A stretch of DNA of 64,000 bases from Dokdonella_A sp963758365 (GTDB lineage: Bacteria; Pseudomonadota; Gammaproteobacteria; Xanthomonadales; Rhodanobacteraceae). Of this stretch, positions 1 to 8,595 are shown in pieces (position 1 is the first letter of the stretch; each line of letters opens with the position of its first letter). Under the pieces are notes generated by a model. It saw nothing but the letters and a program-made list of their open reading frames with translations, made no database searches and was not told the DNA's origin. The translations under genes and the position numbers were made by a program. The stretch spans positions 2,542,001 to 2,606,000 of the forward strand of contig CAVWVB010000001.1 of NCBI GenBank assembly GCA_963758365.1, in the 5' to 3' direction.

Positions 1-292
1 CGTCGCCGAACGCGCGGCGCAGTTCCTTGATCGCCTGGGTCAGCACGTCGGGCGTCGGGCAGCGATCCTTCCAGACCCGGTCCAGCAGTTGATCGCGGGT
101 GATCGTGTTGCCCGCGTGACGCACCAGTTCGAGCAGCACCGCTGCGGCCTTGCTGGTCAGACGCGGCTGCTGCGGGCGGGTCAGGACCCGCAGAGCACCG
201 ATGTCGACGAGGTGTTCGCCGATGCGCAGGCGCAGATTCGGCTGGCTCAGCAGCTCGTCGGTTTCGCGCTGGAGGGAGACTTGCAGGTTCAT
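1..292 (-). CDS. winged-helix transcriptional regulator, N-terminal part (cut by window edge)
   Basis: Reading the minus strand from the ATG at 292 gives 97 residues that run off the window edge. Residues about 45-97 look like an OmpR/CadC-type winged-helix DNA-binding domain: a helical segment around RLTSKAAAVLLELVR, then TRDQLLDRVW and a recognition-helix-like stretch VLTQAIKELRRAFGD. There is no receiver domain before it, so it resembles CadC-like or TPR-containing one-component regulators rather than a classical response regulator. The rest of the protein, and so its sensor part, is not visible. The 200 bases between it and the M48 peptidase gene upstream on the same strand probably hold its promoter. 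Confidence 0.75.
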   Translation of the reverse strand, partial: MNLQVSLQRETDELLSQPNLRLRIGEHLVDIGALRVLTRPQQPRLTSKAAAVLLELVRHAGNTITRDQLLDRVWKDRCPTPDVLTQAIKELRRAFGD

Positions 293-493
293 GTTCGTCG
301 CGGCGCAGGATACGCAGTTGTCGATACGGAATCGCGGATTCGCAGGATCGGCAACGCCTGCGAGCCGCTCCGGCAAGATCGCCGGCACCGATGCCGTACT
401 CCAGCCCGCACGCTACACCGCCTGCGCCGGCTTGTCAGGGTCCGGTTCGCGAAGGCATCCCGGACCATTTCTTCCGCACAGCCGCGGAGTGGT

Positions 494-2437
494 TCAGACC
501 GTGGTTTGCAGGAGCGGCGGCAACGGGCAATGCAGGGCGGCGCAGATCGTACGCAGCAATTCCGATTCGGCGACGCTGACCATGCCGTCGGCGGCGACCG
601 CGCAGGTCAGGCCACGCACGACGAGTTCCTTGCCGGCCGGGGCGAGCCGGTCGAGCTTCGGCAATGCGCGGTCCAGCGCCGATGACCATTCGGACGGCGG
701 CGCATAGGCGATCGTCGCACCGGGCAGCACTTCGTTGAGCCCGAGCGCATAGGCGCGTGCGGCGGCCACCGCGTCGTCCTGGCCATGCATCGCGACGATC
801 GCAAGCAAGTCGCGCACCGAGCCTTCGACCTCGGGCAGCTTGATCCGCCCGATCACCAGCGCGGAGGCGGGATTGAGCGCGTCCATGACCTGCAGGCCGA
901 CGAGTTTCGCCAGACAGTACTCGGCGAGCGAGACCTTGCCGTCGACGCCGATCAGTTCGCGCAACACCGCGAGAAACCCGTCCAGCTGCGGACGCGGCCG
1001 CCGGCGCAGCGCCGGGAATGCGAGAGCCGCCAGCGGCAGGCGCTGCATCGGATGCAGATCGGCGACCATTCGCGCGAGCGATCCGACCAGTTCTCTGGTT
1101 GAATCGTCGTAGCGCACTGCAATCAGATCGAGCTGACGCAGGTGCACCGCCGCATCGTCGCCAATGACCATCGCCAGAACCAGCGGCATGGCCTGGGCGG
1201 ACTGCGATGCGGCCTCGCGCAGCGGGAGCGGAATCGTTGCATTCAGGTCGCGTGCCATCACGCGATCGTCGCTGCCCGGATTGCCGACCTGCCCCGCGAC
1301 GCCGGCGGCGGACAGGCGCAACTCGGCACCGGCGAGCGGCAGCACACCGCGCGAGTCTTGCGCATCCTCAAGCCATGCGTCGCTCGGCGCGAGACCGGAG
1401 ATCGAGACGTCGGCGCCTTCGCGCAGCGACCCCTCGACGCGCACCGGCTGCGACCACTTCTTCGCGATCGCGGCAAGCTGCTCTTCGCGAAAGGACGGAT
1501 CGAGGCGCCGGATGCGCTGGCCGAGCGGCGGATGGGTCGCAAACAGCGCCGAGTAGCCGACCCCGTCGCCGAACAGCATGTGCGCCACTTCCTCTGTTTC
1601 TCCGCTGGCGAGCTTCGACCCTTCGGCGAGACCGCCGATCTTTTTCAGCGCACCCGCGATGCCTTCGGTCTGGCGTGTGAACTGCACCGCGGACGCATCC
1701 GCGAGGAACTCGCGCTGCCGCGAGATCGAGGCCTTGATCATGCGTGCGAAGATCACGCCGATGTATCCGACCGCGAACAGCGCGAGTCCGAACAGCGCCG
1801 GCCCGGCGCTGTTCCTGCCGCGGCTTCGCGCGGTGACCTCGGCGATCTTGCGTCCAACCGTCGCGATCACGACGATTCCGAACACCACGCCGATCAGGCG
1901 GATGTTCAGGCGCATGTCGCCGTTGAGCACATGGCTGAACTCGTGGCCTATCACGCCCTGCAGTTCCGCGCGCGTCAGCTTGTCGAGCGCGCCGCGCGTG
2001 ACCGTGATCGCGGCGTCGGTGGGTGCGTAACCGGCCGCGAACGCGTTGATCGCGCTCTCTTCCTCGAGCACGAAGATCTCCGGCACCGGCACGCCGGCCG
2101 CGATCGCGAGTTCTTCGACCACGTTGCGCAGGCGCCGGTACGCGAAGTCCGCGGTATCGTTCGGCACCGGACGGCCGCCGAGCTGCAGCGCGACAGTCGA
2201 ACCCCCGCCGCGCAGCGTTGCGATGCGGTACATCGAGCCCAGGCAGATCACCGCGACCACGCACAGGCTTGTCGCGAACAAACCGCCCGCACCGGGCCCG
2301 GCGTGCGCGCCGTTGCCGAACACCATGACCACCACGCCGTCGATCGCGGCGACGATCAGCGCGACCGCGATCGCGAACATGACCAGCATGCGCCGCGTCT
2401 GGCGACGCGCCCTGTCCTGGTGGACGAAGAAGTTCAT
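494..2437 (-). CDS. M48 family (HtpX-like) membrane metallopeptidase with C-terminal TerB-like region
   Basis: 647 residues. Two transmembrane segments lie near residues 17-41 and 52-70. The zinc motif HEFSH is at 165-169 and a third ligand Glu (SRQREFLADA) lies near 243, as in M48 peptidases such as HtpX, with further hydrophobic segments between them. HtpX is only about 290 residues, so the C-terminal half is extra: residues about 440-640 are helical and contain two passages (LRELIGVDGKVSLAEY and AVAADGMVSVAESELL) typical of TerB-like acidic repeats. Likely role is membrane protein quality control. It lies 118 bases downstream of lemA on the same strand, a pairing seen in many Proteobacteria. 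Assignment of the peptidase part is firm; the TerB reading is from pattern. Confidence 0.9.
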   Translation of the reverse strand: MNFFVHQDRARRQTRRMLVMFAIAVALIVAAIDGVVVMVFGNGAHAGPGAGGLFATSLCVVAVICLGSMYRIATLRGGGSTVALQLGGRPVPNDTADFAYRRLRNVVEELAIAAGVPVPEIFVLEEESAINAFAAGYAPTDAAITVTRGALDKLTRAELQGVIGHEFSHVLNGDMRLNIRLIGVVFGIVVIATVGRKIAEVTARSRGRNSAGPALFGLALFAVGYIGVIFARMIKASISRQREFLADASAVQFTRQTEGIAGALKKIGGLAEGSKLASGETEEVAHMLFGDGVGYSALFATHPPLGQRIRRLDPSFREEQLAAIAKKWSQPVRVEGSLREGADVSISGLAPSDAWLEDAQDSRGVLPLAGAELRLSAAGVAGQVGNPGSDDRVMARDLNATIPLPLREAASQSAQAMPLVLAMVIGDDAAVHLRQLDLIAVRYDDSTRELVGSLARMVADLHPMQRLPLAALAFPALRRRPRPQLDGFLAVLRELIGVDGKVSLAEYCLAKLVGLQVMDALNPASALVIGRIKLPEVEGSVRDLLAIVAMHGQDDAVAAARAYALGLNEVLPGATIAYAPPSEWSSALDRALPKLDRLAPAGKELVVRGLTCAVAADGMVSVAESELLRTICAALHCPLPPLLQTTV

Positions 2438-2555
2438 CGGCGATGTCCCGCGACAGCGGACGCGCGGGCGCTGCGCGACGCAGCCGACGCTGCGGCGGCC
2501 GCACCGCGCAACGCGACGCTCACGGCCCGACCGCTCCCGCGCATGCGCAATGCGC

Positions 2556-3143
2556 TCAGGTAAAAGCGACCTTTGGCACTTCGCGCTTCGCCTCCGATTC
2601 GATCTTCAGAAGCTCGGCCGGCTGGAACGCGAACATGTTGGCCACGATCGAGCCCGGGAACATCTCGCGGCGATTGTTGTACTCCATCACCGAGTCGTTG
2701 AAGGCCTGACGCGCGAACGCGACCTTGTTCTCGGTCGTGGTCAGTTCCTCGCTGAGCTGCATCATGTTCTGGTTGGCCTTGAGGTCCGGATAGGACTCGG
2801 ACAACGCGAACAGCCGGCCAAGGGTCTGGGTCAGTGCGTTGTCGGCGCCAGCCAGTTGCTGCATCGCGGCCGGGTCGCCGGGATTCGCCTTCGCCGCGGA
2901 CAGCCCGGAGACTGCTGAATTACGTGCCTGGATCACCGCTTCGAGTGTCTCGCGTTCATGCTTCATGTAGCCCTTCGCGGTTTCGACCAGGTTCGGAATC
3001 AGGTCGTAACGCCGCGTGAGCTGCACGTCGATCTGCGCGAATGCGTTCTTGTATGCATTGCGCCCGGTTACCAGACCGTTGTAGAGGCCGACGACGAACA
3101 CACCCAGACCGACCAGGATGACCAGAACGACGAGCGCACTCAT
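2556..3143 (-). CDS. LemA family membrane protein
   Basis: 195 residues. One N-terminal hydrophobic segment (about residues 2-20) is followed by the LemA core: YNGLVTGRNAYKNAFAQIDV, then RRYDLIPNLVETAKGY, and near the C-terminus YNNRREMFPGSIVANMFAF. The ATG at 3143 is chosen over an upstream start because a good ribosome binding site (GGAGG, six bases upstream) precedes it and because the LemA fold starts here. LemA proteins are helical bundles anchored in the membrane; their biochemical role is not settled. It is followed by the M48 peptidase gene, so the two probably form one transcript. Confidence 0.93.
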   Translation of the reverse strand: MSALVVLVILVGLGVFVVGLYNGLVTGRNAYKNAFAQIDVQLTRRYDLIPNLVETAKGYMKHERETLEAVIQARNSAVSGLSAAKANPGDPAAMQQLAGADNALTQTLGRLFALSESYPDLKANQNMMQLSEELTTTENKVAFARQAFNDSVMEYNNRREMFPGSIVANMFAFQPAELLKIESEAKREVPKVAFT

Positions 3144-3362
3144 GATTACCTCCCTCGCTTGGGCGGTGTGACGACCGCCGCGGATGCCGCTGATTGCGTG
3201 ACCCGGAGCTGCCCGGTCGCGCGGTGAAATTCGGATTCGGCGGCATGACGGACATCGGTCCGGTCGTCCGGAATGCGTGGCGGACGCCACGAATCGTGCC
3301 GGCATGCTGCTAGAATCAAAGCGTTTTTGAGCATACCACGAGGGTCGTTACAGACCCCGGAG

Positions 3363-4772
3363 ATGGCATTGAGCAATACCCAGCGCGTCCTCGCCGCGTT
3401 CGCCGCGGCTGCCACGATTTGGTTTTCCGCAAGCGCGATCGCGGCCGCCCGGCCCGCAGCGTCAGGATCCGCACCCCACGCGTCCGCGGCAGACGAAGCC
3501 TTTCTCGTCGACCATGCACGGAGTTCCCGATGTGCGGCCTCCACGGCGCGCGCGCGCGCGGGCAGACTGCGCGTGCGCTCGCGCAATGCACACGCAGCGC
3601 AAACGCAACAGGTCGCGATCCCGGTCGTGGACGCGCGCGCGGTCGCGCGCAACGGCGCGGCTGTCGCGCGCGAGTTCGATCACTGGCTGGATGGGGTCGA
3701 GGCGTCCGGCGACGTCGCCGGGCTCGCCACCGCGATCGTGCAGGACCAGCGCGTACTGCTGGAACGCGGCATCGGGTTTGCGAACGAGGCCACCCGCGAA
3801 CCGGTCGCCGGCGACACCGTGTTCCGCCTCGCCTCGCTGTCGAAGGCGTTCGCCACCGCGCTGACCGGACTCCTCGTAAAGGACGGCCTGCTGACCTGGG
3901 ATACGAAGATCGCGCATCTTCTGCCGACGTTCACTCTCAACGACGTCGCCGATGGCGAACGGGTCACGGTGCGCGACATTCTCAGCCATCGCGTCGGACT
4001 TCCCCACAACACGTATGACCGGCTGCTCGAACAGGACGAGCCCTACGAACTGCTCGTCGACCGTCTCAAGGAGGTCCCGCTGACCTGCCGGGTCGGCGAG
4101 TGCTATGCCTACCAGAACATCGCATTCAGTCTGATCGGCGACGTTACCTACGCGGCGACCGGCGACTTCTATTACCACCAGGTCGAGAAGCGTCTCTTCC
4201 ACCCGCTCGGCATGACCACTGCGACCTACGGGCGCGACGCGCTGGAAGGCTCGAAGAGCTGGGCGCGACCGCATCGCCGCGTCGGCGGCACCTGGACGCC
4301 CTTCGTACCGAACGAGACCTATTACCGCGTGGCACCGGCCGCGGGTGTCAACGCGAGCATCCGCGACATGGAGCAATGGTTGATCGCGCAGATGGGCGGA
4401 CGCCCCCGCGTGCTCTCGCCGGCCCTGCTGGCCGCACTGCACACGCCGCTGGTCGAGACCGAGCGCGAGACGCGCAGCACGCCGTGGCGGCGTGGCCGGG
4501 TCAATGATGCGCAGTACGCGCTGGGTTGGCGCATCTACGACTACGCGGGCACGACCCTGGTCTTCCACGCGGGCGCAGTGCAGGGATACCGCGCGATGAT
4601 CGCGTTCCTGCCGCGCTACCGGTTTGGCGTGGTCATGCTATGGAACTGCGAGTCGGCAGCACCGTCCGGTCTGCTGCCGATGCTGCTCGATCGATATCTC
4701 GGCCTGCCCGAAGTGAACTGGGCGGGCCTGGAGTCCCACGATACCGATGCGCTCAGGGGCGATGCGGACTGA
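3363..4772 (+). CDS. serine hydrolase, beta-lactamase/class C-like family, exported
   Basis: 469 residues from the ATG at 3363. Residues 1-29 form a signal peptide. The catalytic SxxK motif is S158-L-S-K161, followed by Y-Q-N at 250-252 (the YxN motif) and HAG near the C-terminus in the position of KTG. These mark the class C beta-lactamase / penicillin-binding esterase family, so the protein may be a peptidase or esterase; the sequence does not show antibiotic hydrolysis. Residues about 40-90 are rich in Arg, Ala and Ser and look unlike a folded domain, so they may be a linker. It converges with the TonB-like gene, with a strong hairpin between them. Confidence 0.88.
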   Translation: MALSNTQRVLAAFAAAATIWFSASAIAAARPAASGSAPHASAADEAFLVDHARSSRCAASTARARAGRLRVRSRNAHAAQTQQVAIPVVDARAVARNGAAVAREFDHWLDGVEASGDVAGLATAIVQDQRVLLERGIGFANEATREPVAGDTVFRLASLSKAFATALTGLLVKDGLLTWDTKIAHLLPTFTLNDVADGERVTVRDILSHRVGLPHNTYDRLLEQDEPYELLVDRLKEVPLTCRVGECYAYQNIAFSLIGDVTYAATGDFYYHQVEKRLFHPLGMTTATYGRDALEGSKSWARPHRRVGGTWTPFVPNETYYRVAPAAGVNASIRDMEQWLIAQMGGRPRVLSPALLAALHTPLVETERETRSTPWRRGRVNDAQYALGWRIYDYAGTTLVFHAGAVQGYRAMIAFLPRYRFGVVMLWNCESAAPSGLLPMLLDRYLGLPEVNWAGLESHDTDALRGDAD

Positions 4773-4830
4773 CTCCGCTCCGAAACCCGGAATTTTGTAA
4801 GAAACTGACGTTCACCGCGCATGCCTGACA

Positions 4831-4860
4831 CATCCGCCGCGCGCAGTCGCGTGGCGGATG
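4831..4860. terminator. bidirectional hairpin between convergent genes
   Basis: An inverted repeat starts CATCCGCC (4831-4838) and ends GGCGGATG (4853-4860); pairing continues inward to about 13 base pairs with one G-U and a four-base loop at 4844-4847. It sits between the convergent stops of the serine hydrolase and TonB-like genes. There is no clear T run on either side, so termination efficiency is uncertain. Confidence 0.55.
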
Positions 4861-4891
4861 ATCGCGCGGGCTGCGGGGCGCTGCCCCGGAG

Positions 4892-5977
4892 TCACCTTCC
4901 GAGCTTGAACTCGATACGCCGGCGCAGCGTCGAGGCAACCGCCTTGCCACGATCCAGGCGCGGTTCGAACTTCGCCTGCTGCACTGCGCGCACGGCTTCG
5001 CGGTCGAATACGCGCGAGGGCTCGGAGTTGACCACCTTCACGTTCTGCACCGCTCCGCTCGCAGCGACCGTGAACTCGACCTCGACCCAGCCATCCTGGC
5101 GGTTGCGTACCGCCGCGGCGGGATAGGTGGGTCGAGGCGGCGTGACCACGACCACGTCCCGGGTCTCGCCGACCGGCTCCGGAGTCGGCGGTGGCGCGGC
5201 CGCAGGCGCGGGCGTCGCGCGCGCGAGTTCGGCGCGCTTGGCCGCCTCGGCGGCTGCTGTGGCTGCGGCGGCCGCGGCTGCCGCATCGGCTGCCGCCGTG
5301 TCGCTGGCCGGCGCGGCCGGTCCGTTCGCCGCAGCCTGCGCGCGCGCGGCGGCCGCGGCATCGGCGAGCGCCTTTTGTGCGTCCTGTGCCGCCTCGCGAT
5401 CCTTCTGTTTCTTCTTCGCGTCGAGCTTGCTGCGCAGGATCGTCAGCGTGTAGTTGCTCGGATCGGCCTTCGCGAGCAGGTCCATGATGCGGTTGGCTTC
5501 GTCGAAGTTGCCGTTGTTGATCTGCTCCTCGGCGTTGCCCGTCGCAAACGGGAACAGCTCGAGCAGGGCATCGCGTGCATCCGTGTCGTCCGGTTGCCTG
5601 GCGATGATCGCCAGATAGTATTCGAGCGCATTCTTGCCCGCGGGCGCGAAACTCCGGTTTTCCTTGGTCGCGATACGCGCTTCCTTGTAGAGCTGATCGA
5701 TGCTGAGCTGTTCCTCGACGGCCGGCGCATTCACGTCGGCGGCCGCGACCGCGGCAGGCGCGCTGGCCGCAGCAGGGGTCTGCGCGGCAGGAGTCGAGGC
5801 GGGCCTGGACCTGCCCATGAACCACCAGGCTCCCGCCGCAAGCAATACGATCACGACCGCGATGGCGATGAGCGTCGTGGATGCGGATGCCCCACGCATC
5901 CGTATCTGTCCGCCCGGGTTCGCGTTGCGCGCGCCCGATCTGCTGTCACACCCGCCGATGGATTCCGGCATCTCCAA
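4892..5977 (-). CDS. TonB family protein (energy transducer-like)
   Basis: 361 residues. A transmembrane anchor lies near residues 33-54. A helical middle part (about 90-200) resembles tetratricopeptide repeats; it is followed by a Lys/Glu/Ala-rich stretch and a very alanine-rich linker (about 200-260). A TonB C-terminal domain (PF03544-type) covers about 275-361, with TYPAAAVRNRQDGWVEVEF and FDREAVRAVQQAKFEPR. TonB proteins pass proton-motive energy to outer-membrane receptors, but no exbB, exbD or receptor gene is next to it, so this may be an accessory TonB. A second possible start lies at residue 27 (5899). It is divergent from the DUF883 operon. Confidence 0.88.
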   Translation of the reverse strand: MEMPESIGGCDSRSGARNANPGGQIRMRGASASTTLIAIAVVIVLLAAGAWWFMGRSRPASTPAAQTPAAASAPAAVAAADVNAPAVEEQLSIDQLYKEARIATKENRSFAPAGKNALEYYLAIIARQPDDTDARDALLELFPFATGNAEEQINNGNFDEANRIMDLLAKADPSNYTLTILRSKLDAKKKQKDREAAQDAQKALADAAAAARAQAAANGPAAPASDTAAADAAAAAAAATAAAEAAKRAELARATPAPAAAPPPTPEPVGETRDVVVVTPPRPTYPAAAVRNRQDGWVEVEFTVAASGAVQNVKVVNSEPSRVFDREAVRAVQQAKFEPRLDRGKAVASTLRRRIEFKLGR

Positions 5978-6193
5978 TCCCTCCCGACATCAAGACATGC
6001 GGCGCAGCCAGCGACGCGCCACGCAAAAGATAACGTACTCGCCCCGATGCATAATGCACGCCATGTCCATCCGGGCGGCCGCGAACGGCGTTCAGTTTCG
6101 CCGCGCTAAGCTGTTTCGACGTGGCCCGGTCCACCCGGCGCACAGCCGACACCGGGCCAGCGTCAACCCTTCCACAAGACGAGGATCGACATC

Positions 6194-6490
6194 ATGGCAA
6201 ACGTACGCGAGGTCAAGCAGCAGCTCGACGAGGCCGGCGAAGCCGTCACCGATGGCGCGAGGGAGAGTGCTCGCGCGGCCAAAGGCGAACTGCACGCATT
6301 GCGCGAGAAGCTGCGCGCGAATACCGCCCACCTGGAGGACGAGCTGCGCGACGCCGGCGATCGCTTCATCGAAGGCACCCGGACGTTTCGTGCGGCCGCG
6401 GTCGAACAGGTCCGCGAACATCCGCTCGCTGCATTCGGCATCGCGTTCGCGGCCGGCGTGATCGTCACCCGCCTGCTGCGCCGTCGCTGA
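6194..6490 (+). CDS. DUF883 (ElaB/YqjD-like) membrane-anchored protein
   Basis: 98 residues. The first about 70 are charged and helical; the last about 25 form a hydrophobic tail (HPLAAFGIAFAAGVIVTRLL) ending in three arginines, the layout of ElaB/YqjD proteins that attach to the inner membrane by the C-terminus and, in E. coli, bind ribosomes in stationary phase. A GAGGA ribosome binding site lies about nine bases before the ATG. First gene of a tightly packed four-gene operon: the next start is one base after its stop. Confidence 0.9.
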   Translation: MANVREVKQQLDEAGEAVTDGARESARAAKGELHALREKLRANTAHLEDELRDAGDRFIEGTRTFRAAAVEQVREHPLAAFGIAFAAGVIVTRLLRRR

Positions 6491-6491
6491 G

Positions 6492-6890
6492 ATGGACACG
6501 CCCGCTGGCGCGCGCGACCCCGGCGAAGGCATCGCAGGCGATCTCGACGCGGCACGAACCGCGGTCGAGCAGGCGATGCGCGTCGCCGAGGCCGCCCTGG
6601 CCCTGCTGCGCGCCGAACTGCGGCTGGCGCGCAGCAGCGCGCTGGCGCTGGTCGGGCTCGGCTTCGTGCTCGTCTTTCTCGGCGTCGGTGCGTGGCTGGC
6701 GACGAGCGCCGCGATCGCGGCCGGCGTCTATGAACTGACCGACAATCTGTTCTACGGGATCGGCAGCGTCGCGCTGGCCAACCTGGTCGGTGTCGGTGTC
6801 GTTCTTGTCGCGATGCGCGGCTGTTGGCGTGATCTCGCATTGCCGCGCACCCGACACATGCTCGGTCGCATGGGGCAGACGCGCGCATGA
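6492..6890 (+). CDS. holin-superfamily/YqjE-like two-helix membrane protein
   Basis: 132 residues. After an amphipathic N-terminal region (about 1-55) there are two long hydrophobic segments, about 56-81 and 92-110, in a YqjE/DUF1469-like arrangement. In E. coli, yqjD, yqjE and yqjK are consecutive, and the same order (DUF883, YqjE-like, small basic protein) is seen here, which supports the assignment. Function is unknown; a role in membrane stress or stationary phase is inferred from the E. coli neighbours. Its stop overlaps the next start (ATGA). Confidence 0.75.
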   Translation: MDTPAGARDPGEGIAGDLDAARTAVEQAMRVAEAALALLRAELRLARSSALALVGLGFVLVFLGVGAWLATSAAIAAGVYELTDNLFYGIGSVALANLVGVGVVLVAMRGCWRDLALPRTRHMLGRMGQTRA

Positions 6891-7207
6891 AGCTTCGCGA
6901 GCGCCGCCGCATCGCCGAGCAGGCCGGACGCCGCCTCGAGCGCGAGATCGGGCGCTGCGACGCGGACCTGCAACGATTCGCCGCGCGCATCGGCGGACCT
7001 CGCATGCCGTGGCTGCTCGGCGAGGGATTTCTCGCGGGCAGCGCCATGGGCCTGCTGCCGCTGGCGCGCACCGGCACGTTCGCTGTCCTGTTCGATCAGG
7101 CCATCACGATCGCGACGCGCATCCCGTTCGGCGCGTGGTTGCCGCGCGCGACCGATGCTTTGGACGGCGCGCGCGCGCAAGCCGGCAGCAACGTCGGCGC
7201 TCCATGA
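6887..7207 (+). CDS. small basic protein, YqjK-like position
   Basis: 106 residues. The N-terminus is strongly charged (MKLRERRRIAEQAGRRLERE), followed by a weakly hydrophobic stretch from about residue 45 to 75. I do not recognise a conserved domain. Position directly after the DUF883 and YqjE-like genes, with ATGA overlaps at both ends, makes a YqjK-like partner likely by context only. Confidence 0.65.
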   Translation: MKLRERRRIAEQAGRRLEREIGRCDADLQRFAARIGGPRMPWLLGEGFLAGSAMGLLPLARTGTFAVLFDQAITIATRIPFGAWLPRATDALDGARAQAGSNVGAP

Positions 7208-8352
7208 CGACGAACGCGAAAGACGCGGCCGCCGGCATGAGCGAAGGTGCAGCGGGCGTCGCCAACGCTGAGCCGCCGCCGCCAAACGATCCGGCGCTGC
7301 ATCGACCCCCGACGCCGGGCGATACCCGCACGCGTCTGCTTGCAATCCTTGTCGGTTTCCTCGCGGTCTACACGTGCGCGCTGGCCGAACCGATCATCGT
7401 GCCGATCCTCGTTGCAATCCTGCTCGGATTGATCCTGGCGCCCGCGGTCCGCCTGCTCGAACGCTGGCATGTTCCGCGCGCGATCGGCGCGCTGCTCGGC
7501 GTGCTGTTCACGATCGCGCTGTTCGGCCTGATCATCACCGCGCTGGCGACGCCGGCCAGGGAATGGATCGCGCGCATGCCGCGCGCGATGGCGCACATGC
7601 AGAGCACGCTGCACGACCTGCGCCGCCCGCTGCAGGCGGCCACCGAGGCGACCAACGAACTGGACAAGCTGACCAGCGTCGACGGTGCTCAGGCGGTACG
7701 CCTCGTCGATGCGTCGCCGAGCCTGATCGGTCATCTCATGAGTTCGGCGCCGGCTTTCCTGGCCGGCGTGATCATCACGGTGTTCCTGACGTTCCTGTTC
7801 CTCCTGCACGGCGATGCGCTGCTGCGCAAATTCGTCGCCCTCGCGCCGCACCTGCGCGCGAAGCGCGACCTGGTCCTGTCCACGCGTCAGGCACAGCACG
7901 AGCTTTCGCTCTACATGATCACGATCACCCTGATCAACGCCGGATTGGGTCTGGCGACCGCAGCCGCGCTGCATTTCCTGCATGTCCCGGATCCGCTGCT
8001 CTGGGGAGGCGTCGCCGCAATCCTGAACTTCGCGCCGTTCATCGGGCCGCTGCTGACCGCGGTCGTCCTGATGGTCGCGGGTTTTGCCGAATTCGCCTCG
8101 CCGCTGTCCGCGCTCGCGGCACCCGCGGCATTCCTCGGCCTGCACCTGATCGAAGGTCAGCTGGTGACTCCCCATCTGGTCGGCCGGCGGCTCGCACTGG
8201 ACCCGGTCATGGTGTTCGTCGCGCTGGTCGTGCTCGGGTGGATCTGGGGCGTGGCCGGCCTGCTGCTCGCGGTTCCATTGATGAGCTGCGCGAAGATCAT
8301 CGCGGCACGATCGCCTGAGGGGGGCGTGCTGGCGACCCTGCTGTCCGAATGA
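7204..8352 (+). CDS. AI-2E family transporter
   Basis: 382 residues. The start at 7204 overlaps the previous stop (ATGA), so translation is coupled. After a Pro-rich N-terminus the protein shows the AI-2E transporter pattern: a pair of transmembrane segments about residues 40-75, another near 95-120, a soluble segment about 120-175, then several helices including NFAPFIGPLLTAVVLMVAGF, VTPHLVGRRLALDPVMVFVALV and WGVAGLLLAVPLM, the family signatures. Members include TqsA and sodium/proton antiporter-like proteins, so the substrate cannot be read from sequence. Last gene of the operon; a strong hairpin follows. Confidence 0.92.
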   Translation: MTTNAKDAAAGMSEGAAGVANAEPPPPNDPALHRPPTPGDTRTRLLAILVGFLAVYTCALAEPIIVPILVAILLGLILAPAVRLLERWHVPRAIGALLGVLFTIALFGLIITALATPAREWIARMPRAMAHMQSTLHDLRRPLQAATEATNELDKLTSVDGAQAVRLVDASPSLIGHLMSSAPAFLAGVIITVFLTFLFLLHGDALLRKFVALAPHLRAKRDLVLSTRQAQHELSLYMITITLINAGLGLATAAALHFLHVPDPLLWGGVAAILNFAPFIGPLLTAVVLMVAGFAEFASPLSALAAPAAFLGLHLIEGQLVTPHLVGRRLALDPVMVFVALVVLGWIWGVAGLLLAVPLMSCAKIIAARSPEGGVLATLLSE

Positions 8353-8429
8353 TTCGGCATGTCGCGGTGTGCGCGCGAGTGCGGACCGCAGATGCAACGG
8401 GAGGGAATGCCGGCGGGGTTTCGGAAATG

Positions 8430-8462
8430 CTCTCCCTGCGCTGGGCGTGTCCGCAGGGAGAG
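8430..8462. terminator. strong hairpin after the AI-2E transporter gene
   Basis: CTCTCCCTGCG (8430-8440) and CGCAGGGAGAG (8452-8462) form a perfect 11-base-pair stem with an 11-base loop. It lies 77 bases past the transporter stop and before the convergent metJ gene, so it can end transcription from the left. Only a short, broken T run follows (TAGTTGATTT). Confidence 0.65.
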
Positions 8463-8562
8463 TAGTTGATTTCCGACTGATGCTTCTTGCGTGTTGCTGG
8501 TTACGCTTGTTGCCTAGCCACTACCGGTTTCATCCGAATTCCGATGCGACCGGTCGTGAAAG

Positions 8563-8587
8563 TCGGCACGCAGACTCCGCGTGCCGA
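8563..8587 (-). terminator. metJ terminator hairpin
   Basis: TCGGCACGC and GCGTGCCGA form a perfect 9-base-pair stem with a 7-base loop, starting 8 bases past the metJ stop codon. On the minus strand the stem is followed by CTTTC, a weak U tract. Confidence 0.65.
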
Positions 8588-8595
8588 TTCGAAGG

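Noticed and set aside
1142..2563. 473-codon plus-strand open frame opposite the M48 peptidase
   Set aside because: Antisense to a gene with intact catalytic motifs; the product is low-complexity and His/Arg-rich.
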